This document shows, piece after piece, positions 16,930-24,397 of a DNA stretch of 31,557 nt (positions are counted from its first letter, which is position 1; the number at the start of each line of letters is the position of its first letter). The notes beneath the pieces are model-generated. The model searched no databases. It worked only from the letters and a program-made list of their open reading frames with translations, and was not told where the DNA came from. The position numbers were made by a program, and so were the translations under genes. The DNA comes from QAMH01 sp964435565. Lineage in GTDB: Bacteria; Actinomycetota; Coriobacteriia; Coriobacteriales; QAMH01. Where the stretch lies: contig CAYSZR010000021.1 in NCBI GenBank assembly GCA_964435565.1, forward strand, positions 1 through 31,557, written 5' to 3'.

Positions 16930-17762
16930 GCAAGTGCCTCCTTAACATATTCATATGCCCCAGAAACAGTCGCGGCAACGCTTCCATTGCCTATGCCGCG
17001 CCTATTGAGCTTGGCGCTCAGACGCGCTACACGCGGGCAGTTGATACCCAGTTCCTCCATTTGGTCGGTATGCTGAAGCACGTGCGCAACCGTCCCTTGA
17101 AGAGCGACGCGCCCATGCTCAAGGACAAGCATGTGCTTGGCAAATTCTGCCAGCAACATAACTTTTTGCTCGATGATGATGACTGTCATGCCCTCTTCGT
17201 TCAGCCGCTTGAGAAGCTCGAATATCTGACGGCTCGAAACAGGGTCTAATTCGGCCGTTGGTTCGTCGAGCAAGATAATGCTGGGACGCAGGGCCAGAAC
17301 AGCCGCAAGCGCAACCTTTTGTTTCTGCCCGCCAGAAAGCGTCGCGATGCGACGCTTTCTCAAACCAGCAATGCCCACTTCTTCAAGCGTGCTTGTGATT
17401 CTTCCCTCTATCTCGTCGAAAGGGATGCCGAAATTCTCCAAGCCATAAAGAAGCTCGTCCTCGACAACGGCGGCAACCATCGAACTATCTACATCCTGTC
17501 CGACAGTCCCGACCATGCGCGAGATGTCAGTGAGAGCAAGTTGAAAACTATCTTTGCCGTCCAATAGCACCTGACCATAGTAGTCGCCCTGGCAATGATG
17601 GGGAATCACACCGTTGATGCAATGTCCCAGCGTTGTTTTTCCGGCACCGGATTCGCCGATTATCCCCAGAAAATCACCGGGCTCTATGACGACAGAGATA
17701 TCATCAAGCGCCTTGCACGAACCTTGCTTATACGTAAAACTCAGGTGTTCGATGTTGACCAT
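16926..17762 (-). CDS. ecfA1: ECF transporter ATPase (first ATP-binding subunit)
   Basis: A 278-residue ABC ATPase with Walker A GESGAGKTT, Q-loop VGTVGQDVDSSM, signature LSGGQKQKVALA, Walker B IILLDEPTAELDP and a switch region IIIEQKV (His replaced by Gln). The second ATG (MVNIEHLSF) is used because AAGGAGG lies seven bases upstream of it. The ATG six bases earlier is too close to that site. It follows the S-component gene by 35 bases. Confidence 0.93.
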   Translation of the reverse strand: MVNIEHLSFTYKQGSCKALDDISVVIEPGDFLGIIGESGAGKTTLGHCINGVIPHHCQGDYYGQVLLDGKDSFQLALTDISRMVGTVGQDVDSSMVAAVVEDELLYGLENFGIPFDEIEGRITSTLEEVGIAGLRKRRIATLSGGQKQKVALAAVLALRPSIILLDEPTAELDPVSSRQIFELLKRLNEEGMTVIIIEQKVMLLAEFAKHMLVLEHGRVALQGTVAHVLQHTDQMEELGINCPRVARLSAKLNRRGIGNGSVAATVSGAYEYVKEALA

Positions 17763-17797
17763 TGACATGCCTCCTTGGCGGCATTCGAGTCTTCCCA

Positions 17798-18370
17798 TTA
17801 GCTCCTATGCAACGCATTTCGCAGCGGGATGATGAGAATTGCGACGATAATTGCATTAAACAGGGCCGTGATGATGACTATGGGGGCAAACTGCACAAGA
17901 CCGGCCATCGCATCCATGCTTCTAATCACCACCGCAAGAGCGGAAAAGACGCCGCCGGATATAAAAGTGGCAATGAAGGTGCCGATGCTGGGGCGCAGAT
18001 CGAACTTGGCACCCTCTTTGTGGGGAATTGCGGCAATGAGTCCTATGGCAACCCCTCCCAAAAGCTCTGAAACAAAGTTTAGAAACGGGGTACCGCACAG
18101 CATCGGAATCTGGCAGACCGCACCAGTAATAAGCCCGACGATTGCCCCATAAGCGGCACCCTGCGCATAACCTTTTGGTTTGATGAGCAGCAGTGCCAGG
18201 CAATAAGCGGCAATCATGAAATTGGGTTTGACGCCTCCTTGAAACAGCATGCCTACAACGAGCTTGAGAACCGCTCCCGCTGCGATGAGCACCGCCACCA
18301 AGATGAGATCTGCGATTTGAAGACCTCGCTGTGCCTCGACTGCCATTTCACGCTTCTGTACATCAGCCAT
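17798..18370 (-). CDS. ECF transporter substrate-binding (S) component, predicted tryptophan
   Basis: A 190-residue membrane protein with about six hydrophobic segments after a short polar N-terminus. It opens LILVAVLIAAGAVLKLVVG and has a GGVKPNFM segment after the first helix and IPMLCGTPF in the middle. That layout recalls TrpP-type tryptophan S components (by pattern memory, not alignment). The leader upstream is a T-box whose specifier can be read as UGG, which makes tryptophan the best guess. The ATG with AAAGGA seven bases upstream is chosen over a TTG further up. First gene of the operon. Confidence 0.82.
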   Translation of the reverse strand: MADVQKREMAVEAQRGLQIADLILVAVLIAAGAVLKLVVGMLFQGGVKPNFMIAAYCLALLLIKPKGYAQGAAYGAIVGLITGAVCQIPMLCGTPFLNFVSELLGGVAIGLIAAIPHKEGAKFDLRPSIGTFIATFISGGVFSALAVVIRSMDAMAGLVQFAPIVIITALFNAIIVAILIIPLRNALHRS

Positions 18371-18480
18371 TGTCGTGTCCTTTCTCTTGACCAAGCAGTA
18401 GCGGGCTTTTCCCGCTTCTTACCGCTCGACACCGGTTGCCCGGATGGCCTTGTTGGGCTCGTGAGAAAAGGACCGGGCAT

Positions 18481-18520
18481 AAAAAAATCCGCCCTTGTCG
18501 CTTTCGCGAAAAGGACGGAT
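18481..18520 (-). terminator. T-box attenuator terminator
   Basis: On the minus strand, immediately after the T-box sequence, ATCCGTCC...GGGCGGAT forms a stem capped by TTCGCGAAAGCG. It runs into seven T residues. This is the terminator that competes with the antiterminator formed by the T-box core. Confidence 0.9.
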
Positions 18521-18757
18521 AGCAAATCCGCGGTGCCACCTTTTCTTAGCTTCTCGAAAACAAGAAGCCCTCTCACGAGAATGCCAACACATTCTCTGCC
18601 GTTAACGCCGGCTTACGTCTTGGATTGGCTCCTTTAGGAGCACGCCCCTCGCCCTCTGTGGCCCATTTGCCTAGCTGCTCTCTGCGGGATTCTCAGCAGG
18701 TATCCCACTCTCTGTACTGCGCTTTGCCAGACGTTACTTCCACGTCATCGGTTTGCG
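18481..18757 (-). promoter_or_regulatory. T-box riboswitch leader, specifier read as UGG (Trp)
   Basis: The canonical T-box core AAGGTGGCACCGCGG is at 18528-18542 (minus strand) and is followed by the attenuator. In Stem I a loop-E AGTA (18735-18738) sits above a GTGG/CCAC helix. The next helix, GTCTGGC (18726-18732) with GCTAGGC (18669-18675), pairs fully with two G-U pairs. The opposite loop strand is AAATGGG, placing TGG (18663-18665) followed by a purine exactly where the specifier codon lies. The CAGAGAG segment and the GGGAT...ATCCC apical hairpin are also typical. The UGGC of the core would pair with a G73 acceptor end, as tRNA-Trp has. Uncharged tRNA-Trp is predicted to switch the ECF operon on. 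Confidence 0.88.
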
Positions 18758-18763
18758 TAAAGC

Positions 18764-18793
18764 ATAGTACTCAATTATTGGAAGCTACGTCAA
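18764..18793 (-). promoter_or_regulatory. Promoter of the T-box/ECF operon
   Basis: Minus-strand TTGACG (-35, 18788-18793), an 18-base spacer and TACTAT (-10, 18764-18769) put the start a few bases before Stem I of the T-box leader. The position supports the call; strength is not known. Confidence 0.6.
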
Positions 18794-18837
18794 GAAGAAA
18801 TTTCTCGCTAGGCGATTCAGGGTCTCCGCCGTTTCAA

Positions 18838-18909
18838 GGTCGATATCGACCCGTCGAATGAGAGCATATCGCCGCCCATGGTGTAAAATGGATGCGTCGT
18901 TTGACGCAT
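18838..18909 (+). promoter_or_regulatory. Upstream region of the subtilase gene: two palindromes and a possible -10
   Basis: The space before the subtilase has the perfect 14-base palindrome GGTCGATATCGACC (18838-18851), TAAAAT (18884-18889) as a possible -10 without a convincing -35, and the inverted repeat ATGCGTC-GTTT-GACGCAT (18892-18909). The second repeat would lie near the start of the transcript and could be an operator or 5' hairpin. No regulator is identified. Confidence 0.35.
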
Positions 18910-18970
18910 GCGCGCGCCATGAAACCCCTGCGCCCGTGCCACCAGAACGCCGACGCGAGGAGCATCCAAG

Positions 18971-21412
18971 ATGGAGAAGCGAGCAAGAATCGCGCGCAAG
19001 CTGCTAAGCCTGCTGGTTTCCGCCGCCATGGCATCGGCCGTCGCGGTTCCCAGCATCGCGTCCGCCACGACGCCATCACCGCGAACCGCTGACGGGACCG
19101 CGCCCTCCGCAGAGCGGACGGCCGAAGAGAAGGCCGCCGCCGCCAAGTCGGTCGAGCCCGCGGCCTCCGTCGCGGAATCCGAAGAGGGGACCGCCTATGC
19201 GGCGGGCGAGGTCATCGTGGTCTTCAGGGATTCCGCCGACAGCGCCGCGGCCAAGTCGACCCTGAACGACGCAGCCACGGTGCAAGCGGGCCAGGCCGAC
19301 GAGAAAGAGACGATTTCCGATGACGCGGTGGTCGCCAAGGTGACCGAAGGCGCGTCAGTGGCGCAGGCGGTGAGCGAGCTCTCGGCCGACCCGGATGTCG
19401 AGATCGTCCAGCCGAACTACCGGTACCGCCTGACCGACGGCGTTTCGGGCGCCACGGAGGCGGATGGCGCGGCGGGCGGGGCGGCCACGAAATCCGTCAC
19501 CACGAACGACCCCTTCACCTCGTCCGGCTCAGACTATTACCAATGGCAGCTGAGCAACTACGACAACACGTCGTCGAAGGATTACGGCATCAACGCCTAC
19601 GATGCCTGGGAGCACGTCGAGTGCAGTCAATCGGTCGGCGTGGCGGTCATCGACTCCGGCTGCGATGTGAACCATGCCGATCTGAAAGGCAACGTGGCGG
19701 GGGCGTATAACTCCTCCGATTACTCGACGGATGAGACCGACAAAGACGGACACGGCACGCATGTCTGCGGTATCGTCGGGGCGACTTCGAACAACGGCAT
19801 CGGCGGTTCCGGCGTCACGTACAACGCCAAGGTCGTCCCCATCAAGGCTTGCGATAGCGAAGGATACTTCTACGATTCTTACCTTATCAATGCTTATAAC
19901 TACATAGTGGAAAACAAGGACACGTACAACATCCGCGTGGTCAACATGAGTTTAGGCGGCGACCCTGGAGATCCCACCAATAAGGCTATGGAAGACGCCA
20001 TCGACAAGGCTTATGACGCCGGCATCCTAACGGTGTGCGCGTCGGGCAACGAATGGTCGACAAAAGTCGAATACCCGGCCAGCTATGCGAACTGCGTAGG
20101 CGTCATCTCCCTCATCTACAAGACCACCGTTGACGGGTCGAAGAGCGCCGTGAGAGATGCGTATTCGAACTACAACCCATCGTCGGCAACGGCGACGGAT
20201 ACCGGCGCCAGGAACATCTCCGCGCCGGGAAGCTATATCTGGAGCACGTATATCAACAACGAGGTTTACGGCCAGGACGTCGACGGCAGCTATTACGTAG
20301 CGGAAAGCGGCACCTCGATGGCCTCGCCTGTCGTGGCGGGGGTCGCGGCCCTCGTGTTCGCGGCGCAGGACGGCCTCACCCCCGCGCAGTGCAAGCAGGT
20401 TCTGTACGGCACCGCACGCGACCTGCAGTACTCCTATACGTATTCGGAAGACTATTACAATTACATGACGAAAAAAAATGAGACGGTCTCCGGAACAGAT
20501 GTCGCGGGCGCCGGCTGGGATCGATACACGGGCTACGGCGAGGTGAACGCCGCCGCCGCGGTTACCCATGTGCTCGGCACCGCGACATGCACCATCAGCG
20601 GGACCTACACCTACACGGGCTCGGCCATAACGCCGGCGGTCAAGGTCGTCGACGCCGAGGGGAACCCCCTGGCCGAGGGCACCCACTACACGGTTTCGTA
20701 TTCGGACAACGTCGATGCCGGCACGGGCGTCGCCACGGTAACCGGCGTCGACAGCGGCGGTTATTACGGCACGGCCACCGCGACGTTCGCCATCGACAGG
20801 GCGACGCCGAGCGTGCCCACCCCGACCCTGGAGGACATCGTCTACAAAGACGGCCTGACCCTGGCCGACGAGGCGCTGCCCTCGGGCTGGGCCTGGGACG
20901 AGCCGGCGCGGCTGCTGCCCATAGGCGCGATTACGGCCAACGCCACCTACACGCCGTCCGATGCCGCGCGCTACGCGCCCGTCACGCGCGCCCTCTCGTT
21001 CGAAGTGCTCAAGATACCGGGGGCCATCTCCATCACGGGCGACCCCTCCAAAACCTACGACGGGTCGGCGGTGGCAGATCCCGCGGTCTCCAAGAACGGC
21101 ACCGGCGCCGTCGCCTATTCCTATTACAAGGGCTCGGATACCAGCGCAGCCCCACTTGCGTCGGCGCCGGCGGCGGTGGGGGACTACACGGTCGTGGCGA
21201 CTATGGCGGCCGACGACTACCACACCTCCGCTTCCGCCTCCCTCCCCTTCTCCATCGGCAGCGGGGGCGGCCCCGCGATGGCGACGACCGGCTCGTCGGG
21301 CATGCCCTCTACAGGCGATCCTGCATCGGCCGCACTCGCGTTCGCCATTGCCGTCGCGGTCGCCGCCTTGCTCGTTGCCGCCGGGACACGCGAAAGGCTA
21401 CGGCGCAAGTAG
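18971..21412 (+). CDS. Secreted subtilisin-like serine protease (S8) with C-terminal Ig-like repeats and cell-wall sorting signal
   Basis: This 813-residue protein begins with a signal peptide (basic start, then LLSLLVSAAMASAVAVPSIASA). A propeptide follows (about residues 70-155, AGEVIVVFRDSADS to IVQPNYRYRL). The subtilase domain has the complete triad: Asp228 in VAVIDSGCDVNH, His261 in DGHGTHVCG and Ser449 in GTSMASPVVAG. The oxyanion Asn is Asn360 (ASGNE). From about residue 538 come two to three Ig-like modules (TYTGSAITPAVKV..., then SKTYDGSAV...). The end is MPSTGD, a hydrophobic segment and RERLRRK, resembling an LPxTG sorting signal with Met for Leu. GAGGAG lies eight bases before the ATG. 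GC is clearly higher than in the flanks, suggesting transfer or a distinct surface-gene class. Its target is unknown. Confidence 0.93.
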   Translation: MEKRARIARKLLSLLVSAAMASAVAVPSIASATTPSPRTADGTAPSAERTAEEKAAAAKSVEPAASVAESEEGTAYAAGEVIVVFRDSADSAAAKSTLNDAATVQAGQADEKETISDDAVVAKVTEGASVAQAVSELSADPDVEIVQPNYRYRLTDGVSGATEADGAAGGAATKSVTTNDPFTSSGSDYYQWQLSNYDNTSSKDYGINAYDAWEHVECSQSVGVAVIDSGCDVNHADLKGNVAGAYNSSDYSTDETDKDGHGTHVCGIVGATSNNGIGGSGVTYNAKVVPIKACDSEGYFYDSYLINAYNYIVENKDTYNIRVVNMSLGGDPGDPTNKAMEDAIDKAYDAGILTVCASGNEWSTKVEYPASYANCVGVISLIYKTTVDGSKSAVRDAYSNYNPSSATATDTGARNISAPGSYIWSTYINNEVYGQDVDGSYYVAESGTSMASPVVAGVAALVFAAQDGLTPAQCKQVLYGTARDLQYSYTYSEDYYNYMTKKNETVSGTDVAGAGWDRYTGYGEVNAAAAVTHVLGTATCTISGTYTYTGSAITPAVKVVDAEGNPLAEGTHYTVSYSDNVDAGTGVATVTGVDSGGYYGTATATFAIDRATPSVPTPTLEDIVYKDGLTLADEALPSGWAWDEPARLLPIGAITANATYTPSDAARYAPVTRALSFEVLKIPGAISITGDPSKTYDGSAVADPAVSKNGTGAVAYSYYKGSDTSAAPLASAPAAVGDYTVVATMAADDYHTSASASLPFSIGSGGGPAMATTGSSGMPSTGDPASAALAFAIAVAVAALLVAAGTRERLRRK

Positions 21413-21439
21413 CCGGCACGCAGAACAGCCTGCGGCCGA

Positions 21440-22507
21440 CTAGTTCCCGCTCAGCCACTTCTCCACACGCAGCCTGGCGTTTTCCCTGATATTGGCGTAA
21501 TAGAAGCCGTAATCGTAGCTATGGTAGCTGTCGGGGCCGAATAGCGGGGACAGGCTGGCATCGCTGGCATATAAAGCGGAGGGGACCGTAGCGCATACCA
21601 CGGCGCCTCGTTTCAGATCGATCGCGGCATCAGCGATTCCCGGTTGCAGCGAATACGCTCCCGAGGCATCGGGCAACCAGCTACCCTTGTTCAGCTCCAT
21701 ACCCGCATGCGTATTGTCAGTTTTCCAATTCAGCGGATTGATACAAATTGCGCCTTCGCGCACAATCAGTGTAGCGCCACAAGCACTGTTGCCCGCGCCC
21801 TCAGTGTTCCACGATACGATGACACCCGTATCGTCGGCGCCGGTTGCGGCCTTCAGCAAAGCGTTCTCGTCCAACAGACCCTGTGTAAGCGAACAGCCAA
21901 GCATATAGACGGCCACCAGCCGATCCAGCAGATCGCCATTTATCTTGAAATACTCGCGCATGATGATATCCAACATACTGGAGCCCTGCGAATGCCCCGC
22001 AAGGATGAATGGCCTGCCCTTATTGACGTTCTGAAAGTAGTAATCCAACGCGCCGTATAGATCGGTACGCGGCTCCTTCCATCCTTCAGCCTCGATTTCC
22101 TCGGCGCTCATCTTGCTGAAGAACGACCCGTTAACCTGGCGATAATACGGTACATATACGTCAGCGACGCCTTCAAATACACTGCCCATCGCCTTGTACG
22201 CAGTCTGCGCTGCGTTACGCATGCCTGTATCAGCGATGGTGCCAATCTGCGTACCAGCCGCATCCTTGTAGCTGGTGGGATAGAACCACAACACGTCAGC
22301 CTCATGTTCATGCGACGTAGGGTAAAACATCCAGTTATCGATGTTCGCATAGTCGCTAGAAGTGCCGACGAACTCTTTGAAAACGGTTTTTGATGAACTC
22401 CCGGTGCCCTTGCCGGAAACCGAAGCGCAACCGCTGGCACCACCTAGCGCGAGTGCCGCAACCGAAGCCGCTGAAATCTGTATGAAAGTACGCCGTGATA
22501 TGTACAT
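21440..22507 (-). CDS. DUF3089-type alpha/beta hydrolase, Tat-exported probable lipoprotein
   Basis: The 355 residues start MYISRRTFIQISAASVAALA, a twin-arginine signal. It is followed by GGASGC (Cys27), a weak lipobox, so lipid anchoring outside the cell is possible. The mature part has the nucleophile elbow AGHSQGSS (Ser173) and the DUF3089 pattern: VLWFYPTSY, VYVPYYRQVN, a DLYGALDYYFQN helix before the elbow, and YGFYYANIRENA at the end. The reaction is unknown; it is probably an esterase or peptidase-like hydrolase. GAGGGG lies just before the ATG. It converges with the subtilase gene, with 27 bases between stops. Confidence 0.85.
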   Translation of the reverse strand: MYISRRTFIQISAASVAALALGGASGCASVSGKGTGSSSKTVFKEFVGTSSDYANIDNWMFYPTSHEHEADVLWFYPTSYKDAAGTQIGTIADTGMRNAAQTAYKAMGSVFEGVADVYVPYYRQVNGSFFSKMSAEEIEAEGWKEPRTDLYGALDYYFQNVNKGRPFILAGHSQGSSMLDIIMREYFKINGDLLDRLVAVYMLGCSLTQGLLDENALLKAATGADDTGVIVSWNTEGAGNSACGATLIVREGAICINPLNWKTDNTHAGMELNKGSWLPDASGAYSLQPGIADAAIDLKRGAVVCATVPSALYASDASLSPLFGPDSYHSYDYGFYYANIRENARLRVEKWLSGN

Positions 22508-22761
22508 ATCGGACCCCTCTCAAAATCCACGCGCGACGTGTGGGGCGTGTGGTCTGCAAATCGCATATGTCCAGTATACGGGAAAGATACGCGAAATATA
22601 GAGGAGCGTTTCGGAGATACGAGCAATCACTTCGGACTAAGGCGTGGGACACCTAACGCCCCATGGTGTTGCACGGCACCACGCCCATATTATTCATCAG
22701 ACAATAGCTCAGAGCATTACAGGAAATCCTGAAAAACACGATAGCAGAAACAATAAATCCG
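22508..22761. other. Intergenic space before the hydrolase gene
   Basis: It contains a minus-strand TATACT (22574-22579) that could be a -10 for the hydrolase, and an imperfect hairpin CCACACG/CGCGTGG in its leader. Further up, GGCGTGG...CCACGCC (around 22641-22686) can pair across a long loop. No small gene or RNA is recognised. Confidence 0.3.
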
Positions 22762-23095
22762 TTAGCCTTCGATAATCTTCGCGCCAGTCCGTTCGATGTA
22801 ACCACTGCCCCAATCGCAGATGCCGTCAATCACAGGGCGCAGCGTCTCACCAAATGCGGTGAGCGAGTACTCTGTCTTAGGCGGCACGACGGGATAGACT
22901 TTTCGCGAGATAAGCCCATCGGCTTCTAGTTCACGCAGCTGTTGGGTGAGCATCTTGGGCGTGGCCTGGGGCATATAGCGCTGCAGCTGGCTGAAGCGCA
23001 GCACGCCGTCGTGGGCCAGATGGTACANNNNNNNNNNGACAATGAAATTCAAGGGTTTTCGGTTTAGCCTTCTGCTTCGCTTTCGCTGTTGCCAT
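22762..23095 (-). CDS. HxlR family transcriptional regulator, interrupted by an assembly gap
   Basis: A winged-helix DNA-binding regulator. After the gap the frame reads YHLAHDGVLRFSQLQRYMPQ, then ATPKMLTQQLRELEADGLISR and VPPKTEYSLTAFG, the HxlR core, ending IDGICDWGSGYIER. Before the gap, in another frame, an ATG with GGAG upstream gives MATAKAKQKAKPKTLEFHC, matching the HxlR start up to its conserved Cys. Ten N replace the missing part. The known bases on both sides total 324, so the missing length must be a multiple of three. From the family (P-V-E-T-T...G-G-K-W-K...L) about 51 bases are expected. The gene is therefore intact in all likelihood, and the frame change is an artefact of gap size. 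It is divergent from the flavin reductase, its likely target. Confidence 0.85.
23028..23037. other. Assembly gap (10 N)
   Basis: A run of ten undetermined bases inside the HxlR gene. The protein family alignment implies that the true gap is about 51 bases, so the ten N are a placeholder. Confidence 0.95.
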
Positions 23096-23113
23096 CTGGT
23101 GTTTCTCCTTATT

Positions 23114-23146
23114 ACTATCTTTTTGGGTAGTATATTCCCAAATAGT
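23114..23146. promoter_or_regulatory. Candidate HxlR operator between divergent genes
   Basis: An inverted repeat TTGGG-N9-CCCAA (23123-23141) is flanked by ACTAT (23114-23118) and ATAGT (23142-23146). On the minus strand the repeat encloses TATACT, a possible -10 for the HxlR gene, so binding there could give autorepression. This is inferred from symmetry and position. Confidence 0.5.
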
Positions 23147-23152
23147 GCGTTC

Positions 23153-23180
23153 TTGCTGTTTATAAAGGGCATTTTATACT
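23153..23180 (+). promoter_or_regulatory. Candidate promoter of the flavin reductase/VOC operon
   Basis: TTGCTG (-35), a 16-base spacer and TATACT (-10) lie 45 bases before the flavin reductase ATG and directly beside the inverted repeat described as the HxlR operator. Confidence 0.55.
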
Positions 23181-23225
23181 GAAGTCATGCAAAACCGCAA
23201 TACGCGAAACCGAAAGGAAAGCACC

Positions 23226-23795
23226 ATGCAGAAAGACATCGGGTCCGTCATGGGCCTCTACCCCACCCCCGTCACCGTCGTCGGTACCGTCGTGGACGAC
23301 CGCGTGAACTTCCTCACCATCGCCCATGTGGGAGTGGTCGAGCACCATGCCTTCGTTATCAGCATCGACAAGAACCACGAGCTTTCCAACCGCGGCATCC
23401 AGCAGAACAAAACCGTCTCTGTGAGTTTGGTCTCCCAGAACATGATGCAAGCAGCCGACTGGTGCGGCATCGCCAAGGGCGCAGAAACGGACAAATCGGC
23501 GGCCTTCGTGCACCATTTCATCGACGACGTCCCCGGCGCCCCCATCATCGACGAAGCGCCCGTATCCATGGCGTGCGAGATTGTCGACAGCTTCGAGGTG
23601 GGCAACTTCACGAACTACGTCTGCAACCCGCTTCACACGTTTGTGCAGGAAGGGTGCCTGACTCCGAAGGGCAAGATCGACTACGAGGCGGCCTCGCCCG
23701 TCCTGTTCGAGTTCCAGAGCGCCCAGTACCTGTCCACCAGCAAGGTTATCGGCAAGTGCTGGAGCGTCGGTCGCGACTTCGCCCCGCAGGCTTAA
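23226..23795 (+). CDS. Flavin reductase-like (FMN-binding split-barrel) protein
   Basis: A 189-residue cytosolic protein of the flavin reductase-like domain family. It starts MQKDIGSVMGLYPTPVTVVG, the usual opening with the P-x-P-V/T barrel strand. It continues NFLTIAHVGVV and a conserved HHAFVISI/HELSNRGIQQN region that contacts FMN in relatives, and ends with KVIGKCWSVG. The ATG preceded by AAAGGAAAG is used. It is followed after nine bases by a VOC protein, and an HxlR regulator is divergent, a layout often seen for stress- or quinone/aldehyde-responsive redox genes. Substrate unknown. GC is higher than in the surrounding housekeeping genes. Confidence 0.88.
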   Translation: MQKDIGSVMGLYPTPVTVVGTVVDDRVNFLTIAHVGVVEHHAFVISIDKNHELSNRGIQQNKTVSVSLVSQNMMQAADWCGIAKGAETDKSAAFVHHFIDDVPGAPIIDEAPVSMACEIVDSFEVGNFTNYVCNPLHTFVQEGCLTPKGKIDYEAASPVLFEFQSAQYLSTSKVIGKCWSVGRDFAPQA

Positions 23796-23804
23796 GGAGG
23801 GCAC

Positions 23805-24176
23805 ATGGCTATCAAAGCAAAGCTCGTCCACCGTTGCACGCACATTCTTGACCTTGATGCATCGCTGGCGTTCTACCGTGACGCGCTCGGGCTTACCGAA
23901 GCGCACCGTTTCGGCCCGTCGGACGGGTCGTGGGTCAACGTGTTCCTCTCCAACGACGAAGCTCCCTTCGAACTGGAACTCACCTGGAACAAAGGCCGCA
24001 CCGAACCTTACGATAACGGAGGGGGCGACACGCATATCGCTGTGACCGTGACCGATATCAACGCAGCACACGCCCTGCACGAACAGATGGGCTGCATCAT
24101 TCGTGAGAACGCCGCAATGGGGCTCTACTTCATCGTTGATCCTGATGGATGCTGGATCGAGATCATGCAGAGCTAA
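23805..24176 (+). CDS. VOC/glyoxalase I-like protein
   Basis: The 123 residues form one vicinal-oxygen-chelate unit: HRCTHILDLDASLAFYRDALGL, a central FELELTWNKG, HIAVTVTDINAA, and FIVDPDGCWIEIMQS at the end. Metal-ligand candidates are His10 or His13 near the start, the Glu of FELEL, the His of THIAV and the final Glu. This is the glyoxalase I arrangement, so methylglyoxal or another electrophile may be the substrate. AAGGAGG overlaps the end of the flavin reductase gene, showing co-translation. Confidence 0.88.
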   Translation: MAIKAKLVHRCTHILDLDASLAFYRDALGLTEAHRFGPSDGSWVNVFLSNDEAPFELELTWNKGRTEPYDNGGGDTHIAVTVTDINAAHALHEQMGCIIRENAAMGLYFIVDPDGCWIEIMQS

Positions 24177-24224
24177 CAAACCCTATGGCCCTCTAGGGCT
24201 ACCGTCGATTATGAAGATGAGACT

Positions 24225-24252
24225 AAGAAACCCCTGCTTGCAGGGGTTTCTT
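24225..24252. terminator. Bidirectional hairpin terminator
   Basis: AAGAAACCCCTG and CAGGGGTTTCTT form a perfect 12-bp stem with loop CTTG. It lies between the VOC gene (plus) and tRNA-Phe (minus) and can serve both. Confidence 0.85.
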
Positions 24253-24261
24253 GATTTGACA

Positions 24262-24337
24262 TGGTGGTCGGAGGGGGACTTGAACCCTCGGCACAGGGAT
24301 TTTCAGTCCCCTGCTCTACCAACTGAGCTACCCGACC
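24262..24337 (-). tRNA. tRNA-Phe (anticodon GAA)
   Basis: Cloverleaf: acceptor GGTCGGG/TCCGACC, D arm GCTCAGTTGGTAGAGC, anticodon arm GGGGA-CTGAAAA-TCCCT with GAA, T arm GAGGGTTCAAGTCCCCC. The discriminator is A73 and CCA is encoded. Confidence 0.97.
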
Positions 24338-24359
24338 TTCGCGCTTTGCAGCAGCGGTT

Positions 24360-24387
24360 AGTGTATCAAAACGAGCGCGCGGGTCAA
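24360..24387 (-). promoter_or_regulatory. Candidate promoter for tRNA-Phe
   Basis: Minus-strand TTGACC (-35), a 16-base spacer and TACACT (-10) lie about 23 bases before the tRNA 5' end. The -35 is one mismatch from consensus. It sits just upstream of the stop side of the HEAT-repeat gene. Confidence 0.55.
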
Positions 24388-24397
24388 GCGTCGTTTG

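Noticed and set aside
18594..18750. Alternative T-box Stem I using CCGATGACG/CGTTAACGG and ACGTCT/AGACGT, giving a loop AAGCCGG (codons CCG or GCC)
   Set aside because: The enclosed arm would be too long, the loop lacks the expected S-turn strand, and Pro or Ala tRNAs normally have A73, which does not fit the UGGC core. The UGG fold fits all three.
20027..21223. 398-codon minus-strand frame inside the subtilase gene
   Set aside because: It is a GC-driven shadow: Arg/Gly/Val-rich, without motifs, opposite a protein with an intact triad and Ig-like domains.
22641..22686. GGCGTGG...CCACGCC pairing as a possible small RNA or terminator
   Set aside because: The loop is long, there is no T-tract, and nothing nearby needs it; left as unexplained spacer.
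23160..24179. 339-codon minus-strand frame opposite the flavin reductase and VOC genes
   Set aside because: The sense-strand proteins have recognisable domains and good ribosome-binding sites; the antisense product has none.
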